DNA of 48,350 bases from Betaproteobacteria bacterium. Its GTDB lineage: Bacteria > Pseudomonadota > Gammaproteobacteria > Burkholderiales > SG8-39. Of this stretch, positions 9,038 to 17,655 are shown piece after piece. A program made the position numbers and the translations under genes. The notes beneath the pieces were generated by a model. The model made no database searches, was not told where the DNA came from, and saw only the letters and a program-made list of their open reading frames with translations. How positions within the stretch are numbered: position 1 is the stretch's first letter; every line of letters begins with the position of its first letter. Where the stretch lies: the NCBI GenBank assembly GCA_009693435.1, contig SHXF01000024.1, forward strand, positions 1 through 48,350. Reading direction: 5' to 3'.

Positions 9038-9820
9038 CTATTCGATCGTTGTGCCACCGGGAATGTTGTAATCGGTGACACCCCGCTCCGCAATCGACCC
9101 CGGGTTCGATCCGGGACGCGCCGTCGGTCGGGGCATTTGCAGCAGCAGCACCTCCGCGCCGTCCGCTCCAGCCTGGAACACGGGCGCCGATTCACCCGGG
9201 GTAACGCGAATCAGCGAAAGCGGCGCTACCTCCTTGCCTTCATTCACCAGCGACCCCGAAGCAACGAGGTAGTACTGGTCGCCGGCGTCGGCCGGCTCAC
9301 CGCTGGCAATCGCCTCCGGACCCAGCCGCAAACCGACTACCTCAACCCCGTCCGCAAGTGCCAGCAACGACTCGCGCGTCGACTGTTTCGCCGCAGGCGG
9401 CGGCCCTGCCGTCGCAAAACTGCCGGAGGCATTCCTGCCCGCTCTGCAGGGCATCAGGTGTCTTGAACCGGGCATGGGAAAGTAACCTGTGGCGCAGGCC
9501 GCACGAATGGTGAAGAAGGAAATGCCGTCCTTGCCGCCGACTATCGGTCCATAGGGAGAATAGGCATCGGCATAATGAAATGCGACGGGACGGATCGCGG
9601 TCCGCCCGAATCGGCCTTCGCCGCGGACAAATACCTGGTATTGATCGACATCGTGAAAATGCGGCGCGATGGTGGAACCTTCGCCCGGCATGTTGACCAG
9701 GAACACCTGCGGTCCATCGTGCAGTTTCCCGAGCTTGCCGAAATAGCTCCTGGCCTGTGACCGGTAGTATTGGGTCTGTATTTCACTTTGTTGCGTATCA
9801 CTGCGCGAGACAATTTTCAT
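9038..9820 (-). CDS. bicupin domain protein, function unknown
   Basis: A 260-aa protein with two cupin-like beta-barrels. The first (about residues 35-110) has PHFHDVDQYQVFVRGEGRFG, a motif-1-like segment with three candidate metal ligands (H54, H56 and D or Q downstream). The second (about 155-240) includes GDQYYLVASGSLVNEGKEV and ends with a pro/gly-rich tail. No recognised enzyme signature ties it to a particular dioxygenase or isomerase. GGGGGAG lies 6 nt before the ATG. It is on the same strand as the amidohydrolase and Bug gene, 170 nt upstream of the former, and may be the first gene of that cluster. Confidence 0.65.
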   Translation of the reverse strand: MKIVSRSDTQQSEIQTQYYRSQARSYFGKLGKLHDGPQVFLVNMPGEGSTIAPHFHDVDQYQVFVRGEGRFGRTAIRPVAFHYADAYSPYGPIVGGKDGISFFTIRAACATGYFPMPGSRHLMPCRAGRNASGSFATAGPPPAAKQSTRESLLALADGVEVVGLRLGPEAIASGEPADAGDQYYLVASGSLVNEGKEVAPLSLIRVTPGESAPVFQAGADGAEVLLLQMPRPTARPGSNPGSIAERGVTDYNIPGGTTIE

Positions 9821-10009
9821 TGGTTCTCCCCCATCGTGCCAGCCCTGGATAACTTCGCCACGCGCCGCATCATCGCACGTACGACGACGCGCACCGGACT
9901 ATCAAGAAACCTTTCGGACCCGGCCGGTGACCCGGTTTCAAATGTACTCCGGCGCGGACAATCATGCCTGCCGACCGGAAAACCACCCGATGTAAGACCC
10001 GTGCCATGC

Positions 10010-12424
10010 CTAGTCAAGGACACCTTTCTGCTGCAATGCCTGAACCCGCTCAGGCGCATAGCCCAGCAGTTCCCCGCACACCGCTTCATTGTCCCCGCCG
10101 AGCAGGGGGAACGACCAGCTGACTTCGAGCGGCGCATGCGCAAACCGGATTGGAAATCCGGGCAGTGTCACTTTTCCCAGGCGGGGACTGTCAATCTCCA
10201 CGATGAATTTTCGCGCCTGTAAATGCGGATCCGACAGCAGATCGGCGCCGGTCTGGACCACACCGCAAGGAACTTCCAGCGCCTGCAATTTTTCCATCAG
10301 TGCATGGGCATCCTGGTCGCGTGTCCAGGCTTGCAGCAGGCGATCGAGTTCGGCGTGATTGCCGCGTCGCGCCTCGTGATCCGAATAGCGCGCGTCCCCG
10401 GCCAATTCCACCCGTCCCATCGCCGCAGCCAGCGCCCGCCACTGGGCGTCGGTTTCGACGGAAATGACGCACCAGCGGTCCTCGCCGCGGGCGGGATAGC
10501 ATCCCTGTGGCGCGGCATCGGCAGAGGCATTGCCCGATGGCTTGATTTCTTCTGGCGAATCGTGCGCCTGCATCAGCGACGCACCCAGCAGGTATGACGC
10601 GGCTTCGGCCTGCGAAATATCGATGAAGACACCCTTGCCGGTGCGCTGCCGGTGAAGTTTCGCGGCGACCAGGAGAATGGCGGACATGAGACCCGCCACA
10701 TAATCCGGCAATACGGTCGCGGAACCGACTGGCGGGTTCACGCTCTCGTCGTGGTTCCAGAGCCAGGTGAATCCTGTCAGCGCCGTGATGATCGTGCCGA
10801 CGGTCGCATATTCGTTCTTGGGCCCGGTGCAGCCGAGCCCGGGCATGCGCAGTGTGATGGTGTCGGGTTTCAGCTTTTCGAGGCTCTCGTGATCCAGACC
10901 CAGGGACGGCATGACGTGCACACTGTAGTTGTCCAGCACGGCGTCGCAGTGCTCGTTCAAGGCTCGCACCAGGTCGGGCCCTTCGGGGCTCTTCAGATTG
11001 ATGGTCAGAGAGCGCTTGTTGCGGTTGAATTCGAAAAAGCGCGGCGACAGGTTCGGATCCTGGTTCTTGCCGAAGAACCGGAACATGTCGAGACCACCGC
11101 GGCGCGATTCCACCTTGATGACATCCGCGCCCAGTTCCGACAGCAGTGTGGTGCCGTAAGGTCCCGCCAATATCTGGTCGAAGCTCAGAACGCGCATGTC
11201 GCCTAGCGGACCCGTCGCTTTTTCCGTCCCGGCGTCTTGCCCGCGAGGGACGATCGCGGGGTTCGCATCGAGCGACCTGTGCTGATGCTCCCCCAGTCGC
11301 GGGGAAGAACGGATTGCGGGCCTGCGTCCATCCAGCAGGTACGGCGCGCAAATCATGTCTGGCGCGCCTCCAGACGCGTCCGGGGACTGCACGAATCCCC
11401 GCGACCTCACCTGCTCATCGGCGAGCCACTCCTTCGGATGATTGACGGGCGCGCAGGGAATTCGATTCGACTGCATCAAACTCGTCAGTTCTTCCTTGCC
11501 GTAGAGCCGGGTGAATTTCTCCAGGCACTCATGAATGAGATCCGCTTTGGCCCAGCGCGCGGGTTCCGCGAGGAACGCCGGATCGTCCAGTTCCTTCGGA
11601 TGATCGGTCCATACTTCGAGAAACCGGATCCAGTGGCCGCGGTTCATATAGAGATACACAAAGCCGTCGCGGCAGGGAAACACCTTTCCCGGCGCCACAT
11701 GTCCATGCTTGCTTCCCATGCGCCTGAGAATCTTCCCTTCCATGGCGTACGCGCGGATCATGTGTTCCTGGTTTGCAAGGGCCTCTTGCATGGACACGTC
11801 CACCCAATCGCCCTTGCCGCTGGCGCTGCGCTTGTGCAACGCCGCGACCACGCCGAGCGCCGCCATGAGGCTGCCGAAATAATACGCCTGGGTCTCGGGC
11901 GGTTTGCACGGGGCCAGGGCGGGATCGCCCCCCATGTACATCAGTCCGCTCATCGCATAGGCGACGATGTCGGTGCATGCGTAGTTGGCCCTCGGGCCGG
12001 TCTGCCCGAATCCCGTGATCGAAGCCATGACGAGACCCGCGTTTGCGCCGGCGAGATCCGCGTATGAGAAGCCCAGCGAAGCCATGTAGCCGGGATTGAA
12101 ACTTTCAAGCACCACGTCCGCCTGCCCTGCCAGCGCCAGGAAGCGGCCGCGATTTTCCGGCTTGCGGTAATCGAGCACGACGCTTTCCTTGCCGGCGTTC
12201 AGATGTGCGAAACGCAGGCTCTCTGTTTCACCGGCAGCACCTTTGCGGAATGGTCCGAGGCGCCGCACCGGATCGCCTTCCGGGCATTCCACCTTGATGA
12301 CTTCCATGCCCAGATCGGCAAGGAAACGCCCGCACAACTGGCCCTTCTGATCCGTGAGGTCCAGCGCCCGGTAGCCGCCCAGCAGCGCCGGCGCGGAACG
12401 CTTGTTGCCTGCTTCTCCGCTCAT
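10010..12424 (-). CDS. tandem (two-domain) CaiB/BaiF class III CoA-transferase
   Basis: About 804 aa: two complete CaiB/BaiF folds on one chain (about residues 10-385 and 405-795), where typical family members are about 400 aa. Class III enzymes move CoA between acyl-CoA and a carboxylic acid through an Asp-bound intermediate. In domain 1 the expected aspartate is visible (D152 in NYACTDIVAYAMSGL). The aligned site in domain 2 is glycine (G543 in EYATVGTIITALTGF), so the second half may be non-catalytic or use another residue. Both halves have the LGADVIKVE/LGMEVIKVE CoA-binding strand. ATG 12424 leaves 10 nt after the crotonase stop; ATG 12442 would overlap it. It is probably translated with the crotonase. 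Confidence 0.88.
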   Translation of the reverse strand: MSGEAGNKRSAPALLGGYRALDLTDQKGQLCGRFLADLGMEVIKVECPEGDPVRRLGPFRKGAAGETESLRFAHLNAGKESVVLDYRKPENRGRFLALAGQADVVLESFNPGYMASLGFSYADLAGANAGLVMASITGFGQTGPRANYACTDIVAYAMSGLMYMGGDPALAPCKPPETQAYYFGSLMAALGVVAALHKRSASGKGDWVDVSMQEALANQEHMIRAYAMEGKILRRMGSKHGHVAPGKVFPCRDGFVYLYMNRGHWIRFLEVWTDHPKELDDPAFLAEPARWAKADLIHECLEKFTRLYGKEELTSLMQSNRIPCAPVNHPKEWLADEQVRSRGFVQSPDASGGAPDMICAPYLLDGRRPAIRSSPRLGEHQHRSLDANPAIVPRGQDAGTEKATGPLGDMRVLSFDQILAGPYGTTLLSELGADVIKVESRRGGLDMFRFFGKNQDPNLSPRFFEFNRNKRSLTINLKSPEGPDLVRALNEHCDAVLDNYSVHVMPSLGLDHESLEKLKPDTITLRMPGLGCTGPKNEYATVGTIITALTGFTWLWNHDESVNPPVGSATVLPDYVAGLMSAILLVAAKLHRQRTGKGVFIDISQAEAASYLLGASLMQAHDSPEEIKPSGNASADAAPQGCYPARGEDRWCVISVETDAQWRALAAAMGRVELAGDARYSDHEARRGNHAELDRLLQAWTRDQDAHALMEKLQALEVPCGVVQTGADLLSDPHLQARKFIVEIDSPRLGKVTLPGFPIRFAHAPLEVSWSFPLLGGDNEAVCGELLGYAPERVQALQQKGVLD

Positions 12425-12434
12425 TGCCGGCGGC

Positions 12435-13250
12435 TCACGCATCCGGCCGCTTGTAACCCGGCTTGGGACCGCCGGCCTGGGAAGAAAGATAGTCCTCCAC
12501 GTGCGCCAGCGGATCGATCAACTGCTGCTGCCACGCGCCCACCAGTTGATCCAGCTTCATGGCATCCGGCAGCGGCAGTTTGCTGCCCATCTGCACCGCG
12601 ATCTTCGCCGAAGCAACGGCCCCGGGATGGTACGTGGCGATGTCACCGGCAACTTTCAGCGTGAACTTCTCCAGTTCGGACTCGTCCACGCTGTGCGAGA
12701 CCATGCCCATCCGGTCCGCATCCGCGCCGGAAACGTTATAGCCGGTGAACTGTATCATCGCCGCTTTCTTGATCGGAATGCCCGAGTGATACAGGTTGCT
12801 GGTGGCATTCTGTCCGAAGCTGCCCCGGATGATTTCCGGCATGCCGAACTGCGCGTTGCTGCCGGCGAAAGCCAGGTCGTGAGACATCATCAGGACCAGG
12901 CCGCCTCCCACGCAGTAGCCGTGCACCTGCGCAATCGTGACTTTCGGAAAATCGCGTATCGCATCGAATAGCGCGCGCGGCCGGCTCGATCGCTCCCAGT
13001 CGCGCGGGGGCTCCTGAGAATAAGAGCGCAGGTAATACAGATCGATGCCCGAGCAAAACGACGGGCCGTTGGCCTTGGTCACCACCACCCGTATGGCCGG
13101 GTCATTGCGCAATTCTTCAAGGGCATCGAGTATCTCGTCTATGGTTTCCAGATCAAGCGCATTGCGCTTCTCCGGGCGGTTCAGAATGATGTGCGCGACT
13201 TTCGTGCCCGTATTCTTTTCCAGAATGATTCTTTTGCGTTCTCCGCTCAC
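12435..13250 (-). CDS. enoyl-CoA hydratase/isomerase (crotonase) family protein
   Basis: A 271-aa crotonase-fold protein. NRPEKRNALD (24-33) and the FCSGIDL loop (65-71) form the CoA site, and the oxyanion hole is at G115-G117 in GYCVGGGLVL. Of the two hydratase glutamates, the second is present (E139 in FGMPEI) but the first position (GGGCE in hydratases) is Val119. Simple syn-hydration is therefore doubtful; isomerase, hydrolase or lyase activity is possible. It is the first gene of a two-gene unit with the double CoA-transferase, transcribed away from the TPP-dependent enzyme. The shared 200-bp divergent region has duplicated operator-like palindromes. Confidence 0.88.
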   Translation of the reverse strand: MSGERKRIILEKNTGTKVAHIILNRPEKRNALDLETIDEILDALEELRNDPAIRVVVTKANGPSFCSGIDLYYLRSYSQEPPRDWERSSRPRALFDAIRDFPKVTIAQVHGYCVGGGLVLMMSHDLAFAGSNAQFGMPEIIRGSFGQNATSNLYHSGIPIKKAAMIQFTGYNVSGADADRMGMVSHSVDESELEKFTLKVAGDIATYHPGAVASAKIAVQMGSKLPLPDAMKLDQLVGAWQQQLIDPLAHVEDYLSSQAGGPKPGYKRPDA

Positions 13251-13346
13251 CGGTCTCTCCTGTTCACCTGTTCACTTCGCGTTGGCCGCTCTGCATCGCA
13301 TCGCCGGGCCCGGCTCATTGCCCGATACAAAGGTTACTATCGAATG

Positions 13347-13453
13347 GGGGAGTCGTGCGGGAATAATGTGGATGACAATTGTTCGAACGAACAAGAATAT
13401 TGGGGAGTCGTGCGGGAATAATGTGGATGACAAATGTTCGAAGGAACAAGAAT
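13347..13453. repeat. 52-bp direct repeat, two copies (55-bp period), in divergent promoter
   Basis: Copies at 13347-13398 and 13402-13453 begin GGGGAGTCGTGCGGGAATAA and end ACAAGAAT. They differ at two positions visible by eye. The second copy runs into the RBS and start codon of the TPP-dependent enzyme. Each copy carries the inverted repeat described separately, so the duplication doubles the operator. Confidence 0.85.
13379..13394. promoter_or_regulatory. palindromic operator candidate, distal copy
   Basis: TTGTTCG-AA-CGAACAA is a perfect 7-bp inverted repeat with a 2-nt centre. A degenerate copy, TGTTC-GAAG-GAACA, lies at 13435-13448 and overlaps the AAGGAAC ribosome-binding region of the downstream gene. 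A dimeric repressor bound there would block both transcription and translation. No regulator gene is adjacent, so the binding protein is unknown. Confidence 0.55.
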
Positions 13454-15236
13454 GAATGATGCCGACCGCTCGACCACAGCCGTCTCCGGACGCGATTACC
13501 CGGCGCTTCTTCCGGAGACCCCGATGCAATGGGGCAGCGATGCCATCGCGCAGGTGCTGCGGGATACGGGCGTCGAGTACATCGCGCTGAACCCCGGAGC
13601 CAGTTACCGGGGCCTGCACGACAGCCTGGTCAATTATCTGGGGAACGTACGCCCGCAGATGCTGATCTGCCTGCACGAAGAGCACGCCGTCGCGCTGGCT
13701 CACGGCTACGCAAAAGTAACCGAGCGGCCCATGGCCGCCGCAGTGCACAGCAACGTCGGCCTGATGCATGCCACCATGGCCATTTACAACGCCTGGTGCG
13801 ATCGCGCACCCGTACTCGTCCTCGGCGCCACCGGCCCGGTCGACGCTGCGAAGCGGCGTCCGTGGATAGACTGGCTGCACACCTCGCGCGATCAGGGCGC
13901 GCTGGTTCGAAACTACGTCAAGTGGGACGACCAGCCTGCGTCGGTAGCGGCAGCGCTCGAATCCGTTGCGCGCGCAAACATGCTTGCTCGTTCCGCCCCC
14001 AGCGGGCCGGTGTATGTATGCTTCGATGTCACGATACAGGAAGAGCGCCTCGTCGATGCGCCCCGCATGCCGGACCTGGCGCGTCACGCCGCACCCGCCG
14101 CACCCATGCCCGCTGCCGCGGATATCGACCGCGCCGCGGCGCTGCTCACATCGGCAATGCATCCCGTCTTCCTGATGGGCCGGGTCTCGCGTGACGCCGA
14201 TGCCTGGTCGAAGCGCATCGAACTTGCCGAACGGCTGGGCGCACGCGTGATCACCGACCTGAAAACCGCGGCGTCGTTCCCGACGAAACATGTTCTGCAC
14301 GGCGGGCCGCCCGCATTCCGCCTGTCTCCCGAGGACAGGTCATTGCTGAAGAATGCCGACGTCGTCCTCGCCCTGGACTGGATCGATCTCGCCGGCGCGC
14401 TGCGTTTCGCCTGGCGCAATGATCCCGTCACGGCACGAATCATCAACGTTACCCTGGAGGGCTACCGCACCAACGGCTGGAGCTTCGACCATCAGGCGCT
14501 GCCCGCGAGCGACCTGACGCTCGCATCGACTCCGGATCTGGTGATCGGGCAACTGCTCGATTCGCTGGGATCGCATGCGAGCGCAGCGCTCCCCCAACGA
14601 CAACCTGCGGACCTGCAGCCTGGTCCCGATTCAGGCAGGATTGAAATGCACAGTCTCGCCGGCTGCCTCAATGAGGCAATTCGTGGAAAACGCGTCTCGC
14701 TGCTGCGTCTGCCGCTCGGTTGGCCGGGCGCATCCTGCGAGTTCGACGGCCCCATGGACTACATGGGATATGACGGCGGCGCGGGAATTGGATCGGGTCC
14801 CGGCATGGCGGTCGGATCTGCGCTGGCGTTCAGAGGCAGCGGTCGGATCCCGGTGGCCGTGCTGGGAGACGGCGATCTGCTCATGGGGGGAATGGCGCTG
14901 TGGACGGCAGCGCGCCATCGCATACCGTTGCTCGTCATCGTGGCCGACAATCGATCGTTTCACAACGACGAGGCGCACCAGGAAGCCGTGGCGAAGGCGC
15001 GCGCAAGACCGGTGGAAAACAAATGGATAGGCCAGCGCCTGGATGATCCGCCCGTGGATATTCCCGGATTAGCACGGTCTCAGGGCTGGCATTCCCCGGA
15101 AACCGTGGCCGAGCTGGAAAACCTACCGCGCGCGCTGCAGCAGGGACTGGCTGCCGTCGCCGCGGGGGAATGCGTTCTTATCGATGTGCGCGTCTGGCCT
15201 GGCTACGTCGACAAGACCGGATTGGCAGAACGCTGA
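13452..15236 (+). CDS. thiamine-pyrophosphate-dependent enzyme (acetolactate synthase/decarboxylase superfamily)
   Basis: A 594-aa protein with the three-domain PYR-central-PP layout. The PYR-domain catalytic glutamate is E76 in CLHEEHAVALAHGYA. The PP-domain ThDP/Mg signature is GDG at 472-474, with N500 27 residues after the motif Asp (ADNRSFHND). Members cleave or form C-C bonds next to a carbonyl: benzoylformate or phosphonopyruvate decarboxylase, oxalyl-CoA or 2-hydroxyacyl-CoA lyase, acetolactate synthase. The divergent CoA-transferase and crotonase hint at an acyl-CoA-linked lyase or decarboxylase, but this is inference. The ATG at 13452 follows AAGGAAC at about 5 nt; ATG 13434 would encode the palindrome itself. 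Confidence 0.88.
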   Translation: MNDADRSTTAVSGRDYPALLPETPMQWGSDAIAQVLRDTGVEYIALNPGASYRGLHDSLVNYLGNVRPQMLICLHEEHAVALAHGYAKVTERPMAAAVHSNVGLMHATMAIYNAWCDRAPVLVLGATGPVDAAKRRPWIDWLHTSRDQGALVRNYVKWDDQPASVAAALESVARANMLARSAPSGPVYVCFDVTIQEERLVDAPRMPDLARHAAPAAPMPAAADIDRAAALLTSAMHPVFLMGRVSRDADAWSKRIELAERLGARVITDLKTAASFPTKHVLHGGPPAFRLSPEDRSLLKNADVVLALDWIDLAGALRFAWRNDPVTARIINVTLEGYRTNGWSFDHQALPASDLTLASTPDLVIGQLLDSLGSHASAALPQRQPADLQPGPDSGRIEMHSLAGCLNEAIRGKRVSLLRLPLGWPGASCEFDGPMDYMGYDGGAGIGSGPGMAVGSALAFRGSGRIPVAVLGDGDLLMGGMALWTAARHRIPLLVIVADNRSFHNDEAHQEAVAKARARPVENKWIGQRLDDPPVDIPGLARSQGWHSPETVAELENLPRALQQGLAAVAAGECVLIDVRVWPGYVDKTGLAER

Positions 15237-15288
15237 TAGGCACGGGTTGCTGCCTGGCGCGCTGATCGCGCTCAGGCGCTCGCCCGAG

Positions 15289-16236
15289 TCAGGCGCTCGC
15301 CTGGTCGAGTTTGCCTATCGCTGCCGAATCCAGATTCAGTTCCATGGCGCCGACCAGGTGCTCCAGTTGCGGCAGCGAGGTCGCGCTGGCGATCGGAGCG
15401 GTGATTCCGGGACGGGCAATCAGCCACGCCAGCGCGACCTGGGCGGGCGAGATCGCGTAGCGCTGCGCTACCTCGTCAAGCGCCGCCAGGATGCGCAGGC
15501 CGCGTTCGTTCATGCATTCTCCGACGCGTCCTGAACGCGAACTGCGGGCGGCATCCGCCACGGAACGGTACTTGCCGGTCAGAAAACCATTGGCAAGCGC
15601 CGAATGGCTGATCACGGCAACGCCGTGTTCCAGACACAAGTTCTCCAGGCTGCCTTCGTACTCGTTACGGTCGTACAGGTTGTACTTCGGTTGCAGGCTT
15701 TCGTACCTCGGCAAGCCGCATTCACGGCTCACCTCCAATGCCTGCGCCAATCGCCCGGCCGAAAAATTCGACGCACCTATCGCCCTGATCTTGCCCTCTT
15801 TCATGAGCTGGCCATAGACATCGAGCGTTTCCTCCAGAGGAGTGTCCAGGTCGTCGTCATGCGATTGATACAGGTCGATGTAATCCGTGCACAGCCTGCG
15901 CAACGAATCTTCCACGGCAAGCCGGATATACGCGCGCGACAATCCCTTGCGGCCGGGGCCCATTTCCTTGCCTACCTTGGTGGCGATGATCACATCGTCG
16001 CGCCTGCCGCGGCGTTTCAGCCAATCGCCGATGATGATTTCCGAGTCGCCCCCGGTGTTCCCGGGTACCCACCGCGAGTAGAGGTCGGCGGTATCGATGC
16101 AATTGATGCCCGAAGCCACCGCGGCGTCGAGCAGAGTGAAGGCTGTTCGTTCATCCACGGTCCAGCCGAATACGTTTCCACCAAAGACAACCGGAGCAAT
16201 GGCGATGCCGGAGTTTCCCAGCTGACGTTTATTCAT
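15289..16236 (-). CDS. aldo/keto reductase
   Basis: A 315-aa (alpha/beta)8-barrel NADPH-dependent carbonyl reductase. All four catalytic residues are visible: D48 and Y53 in CIDTADLYSRW, K87 in IATKVGK and H126 in LYQSHDDD. The substrate-strand block GASNFSAGRLAQAL and the Q-P-K-Y-N-L-Y signature (usually QxxYNLxxR) follow, as in the AKR subfamily related to YghZ/AKR14. It converges with the TPP enzyme (52-nt gap). Its promoter region is shared with the LhgO-like oxidase and contains a 12-bp tandem array. Confidence 0.92.
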   Translation of the reverse strand: MNKRQLGNSGIAIAPVVFGGNVFGWTVDERTAFTLLDAAVASGINCIDTADLYSRWVPGNTGGDSEIIIGDWLKRRGRRDDVIIATKVGKEMGPGRKGLSRAYIRLAVEDSLRRLCTDYIDLYQSHDDDLDTPLEETLDVYGQLMKEGKIRAIGASNFSAGRLAQALEVSRECGLPRYESLQPKYNLYDRNEYEGSLENLCLEHGVAVISHSALANGFLTGKYRSVADAARSSRSGRVGECMNERGLRILAALDEVAQRYAISPAQVALAWLIARPGITAPIASATSLPQLEHLVGAMELNLDSAAIGKLDQASA

Positions 16237-16288
16237 TTGCCTGACCTTTCGTATGGGCTTTCACATGGACTTTCGATTGGGTATTCAA

Positions 16289-16360
16289 GCGTGCTTGCGA
16301 GCGTGCTTGCGAGCGTGCTTGCGAGCGTGCTTGCGAGCGTGCTTGCGAGCGGCCTTGCGA
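16289..16360. repeat. 12-bp tandem repeat array (five perfect units plus degenerate)
   Basis: GCGTGCTTGCGA is repeated perfectly at 16289, 16301, 16313, 16325 and 16337. A degenerate unit follows at 16349-16360, and a more eroded one at 16361-16372. The array lies in the 243-bp divergent intergenic region between the aldo/keto reductase start (16236) and the FAD oxidase start (16480). It generates spurious ACLR/RSQA repeats if translated. Confidence 0.95.
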
Positions 16361-16479
16361 CCGAGTCCTCGACCGGGTGCGCTCGTGCACGCCCGACGCC
16401 GTTGTGATATTCAACGAAGCCTAATCCCGCATTCTCGCCGAATCTCCATGACCGTGACTCGCAAAACTCCCGCCCGCCC

Positions 16480-17607
16480 ATGATGGACAAGACCGACAGT
16501 GTAGTCATCGGCGCGGGCGTGGTTGGGCTCGCGGTGGCGCGAGCCCTCGCCCTGTCTGGCCGCGACGTCATCGTGATCGAGGCCAATTCACGCATCGGCG
16601 CCGAGATCAGTTCACGCAATAACGAGGTGGTGCACGGTGGTTATCTCTACCCGCCAAACTCCCTTAAAGCGCAACTGTGCCGGCCCGGCCGCGAAATGCT
16701 TTACGCCTACTGCGACGAGGCCGGCATTCGCTATCGGCGTGTCGGAAAACTGGTGCTGGCGCTGGGTGAAAACGAACTCGCGATGCTCGCTTTCCGGATG
16801 GAGCAAGGGCGCATCAACCGGGTTGCCGATCTGCAATTGCTCGACCGGATGTCGGTCAGGGAACTGGAACCCGGTCTTGAGTGCCTGGCCGCGGTCTTTT
16901 CGCCGTCGACGGGCATCGTCGATTCGCACGCCCTGATGCTCGCTTATCAGGCAGACGCGGAGCGCCACGGCGCGATGATCGCGCTCAACTCGATAGTCAT
17001 CGCAGGCCGTATCGACGACGGCGGCTTTACTCTGGATATCGCTTCACCGGACGATACGCCTTACCGCCTGGGCTGCACTACGCTGGTAAATGCGGCGGGG
17101 TTGGGTGCGCGGGATTTTGCCCTCGCGCTCGCGGGATATCCGTCCGGGAAAGTGCCGCATGTTCATTATCCCAAAGGCATCTGCTACGCCCTTACCGGAC
17201 CCGCGCCGTTCCGGCATCTGATCGTGACGATGGGCGAGACCATGGCGGCCGGTGGCTCCTTTACGCTTGACTTGGCCGGTCAGGGCCGATTTGGTCCCGA
17301 TGTCTTCGAATGGGCCAAGAGTCGGGACTACAGCCCGGGTCCGGACCGACGACCCGCGTTCGGCGGCGCCATCCGGCGCTTCTTCCCTGCATTCGACGAG
17401 TCGCGCATCCACCCGAGCTACGCCGCGATACGCCCGCGCATTGGCGGACCGGGTCAGCCCATGTCCGACTGGATGGTGGAGGGACCCGCGCAGCATGGCA
17501 TCGACAATCTGGTACAGATGTTCGCCATCGAGAGTCCCGGACTCACCTCATCGCTCGCGCTCGGCGACTACGTGGCAGACATGCTGTCTCCCGGCGGAGG
17601 GACTTGA
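16480..17607 (+). CDS. FAD-dependent oxidoreductase, L-2-hydroxyglutarate oxidase (LhgO)-like
   Basis: A 375-aa DAO-superfamily flavoprotein. The FAD motif VVIGAGVVGLAVARAL starts at residue 8 and is followed by E35 for the ribose. The block SSRNNEVVHGGYLYPPNSLKAQLC closely matches the SSRNSEVIHAGIYYPxGSLKAxLC signature of L-2-hydroxyglutarate oxidases. Late motifs are NAAGLGARDFA and the C-terminal IESPGLTSSLALGDYVAD. These suggest oxidation of a 2-hydroxyacid to the 2-oxoacid, with electrons passed to quinone or O2. Two adjacent ATGs (16480, 16483) are possible starts. It is divergent from the aldo/keto reductase and converges with an MFS gene. Confidence 0.87.
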   Translation: MMDKTDSVVIGAGVVGLAVARALALSGRDVIVIEANSRIGAEISSRNNEVVHGGYLYPPNSLKAQLCRPGREMLYAYCDEAGIRYRRVGKLVLALGENELAMLAFRMEQGRINRVADLQLLDRMSVRELEPGLECLAAVFSPSTGIVDSHALMLAYQADAERHGAMIALNSIVIAGRIDDGGFTLDIASPDDTPYRLGCTTLVNAAGLGARDFALALAGYPSGKVPHVHYPKGICYALTGPAPFRHLIVTMGETMAAGGSFTLDLAGQGRFGPDVFEWAKSRDYSPGPDRRPAFGGAIRRFFPAFDESRIHPSYAAIRPRIGGPGQPMSDWMVEGPAQHGIDNLVQMFAIESPGLTSSLALGDYVADMLSPGGGT

Positions 17608-17655
17608 CCCATTGGGTCAGCATAACGGGCAAGGCGCAATGGGCGATGCGACCGG

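Noticed and set aside
16229..16483. Short repeat-containing proteins (ACLR or RSQA repeats)
   Set aside because: Both frames arise only from translating the 12-bp intergenic array and have no RBS or homology.
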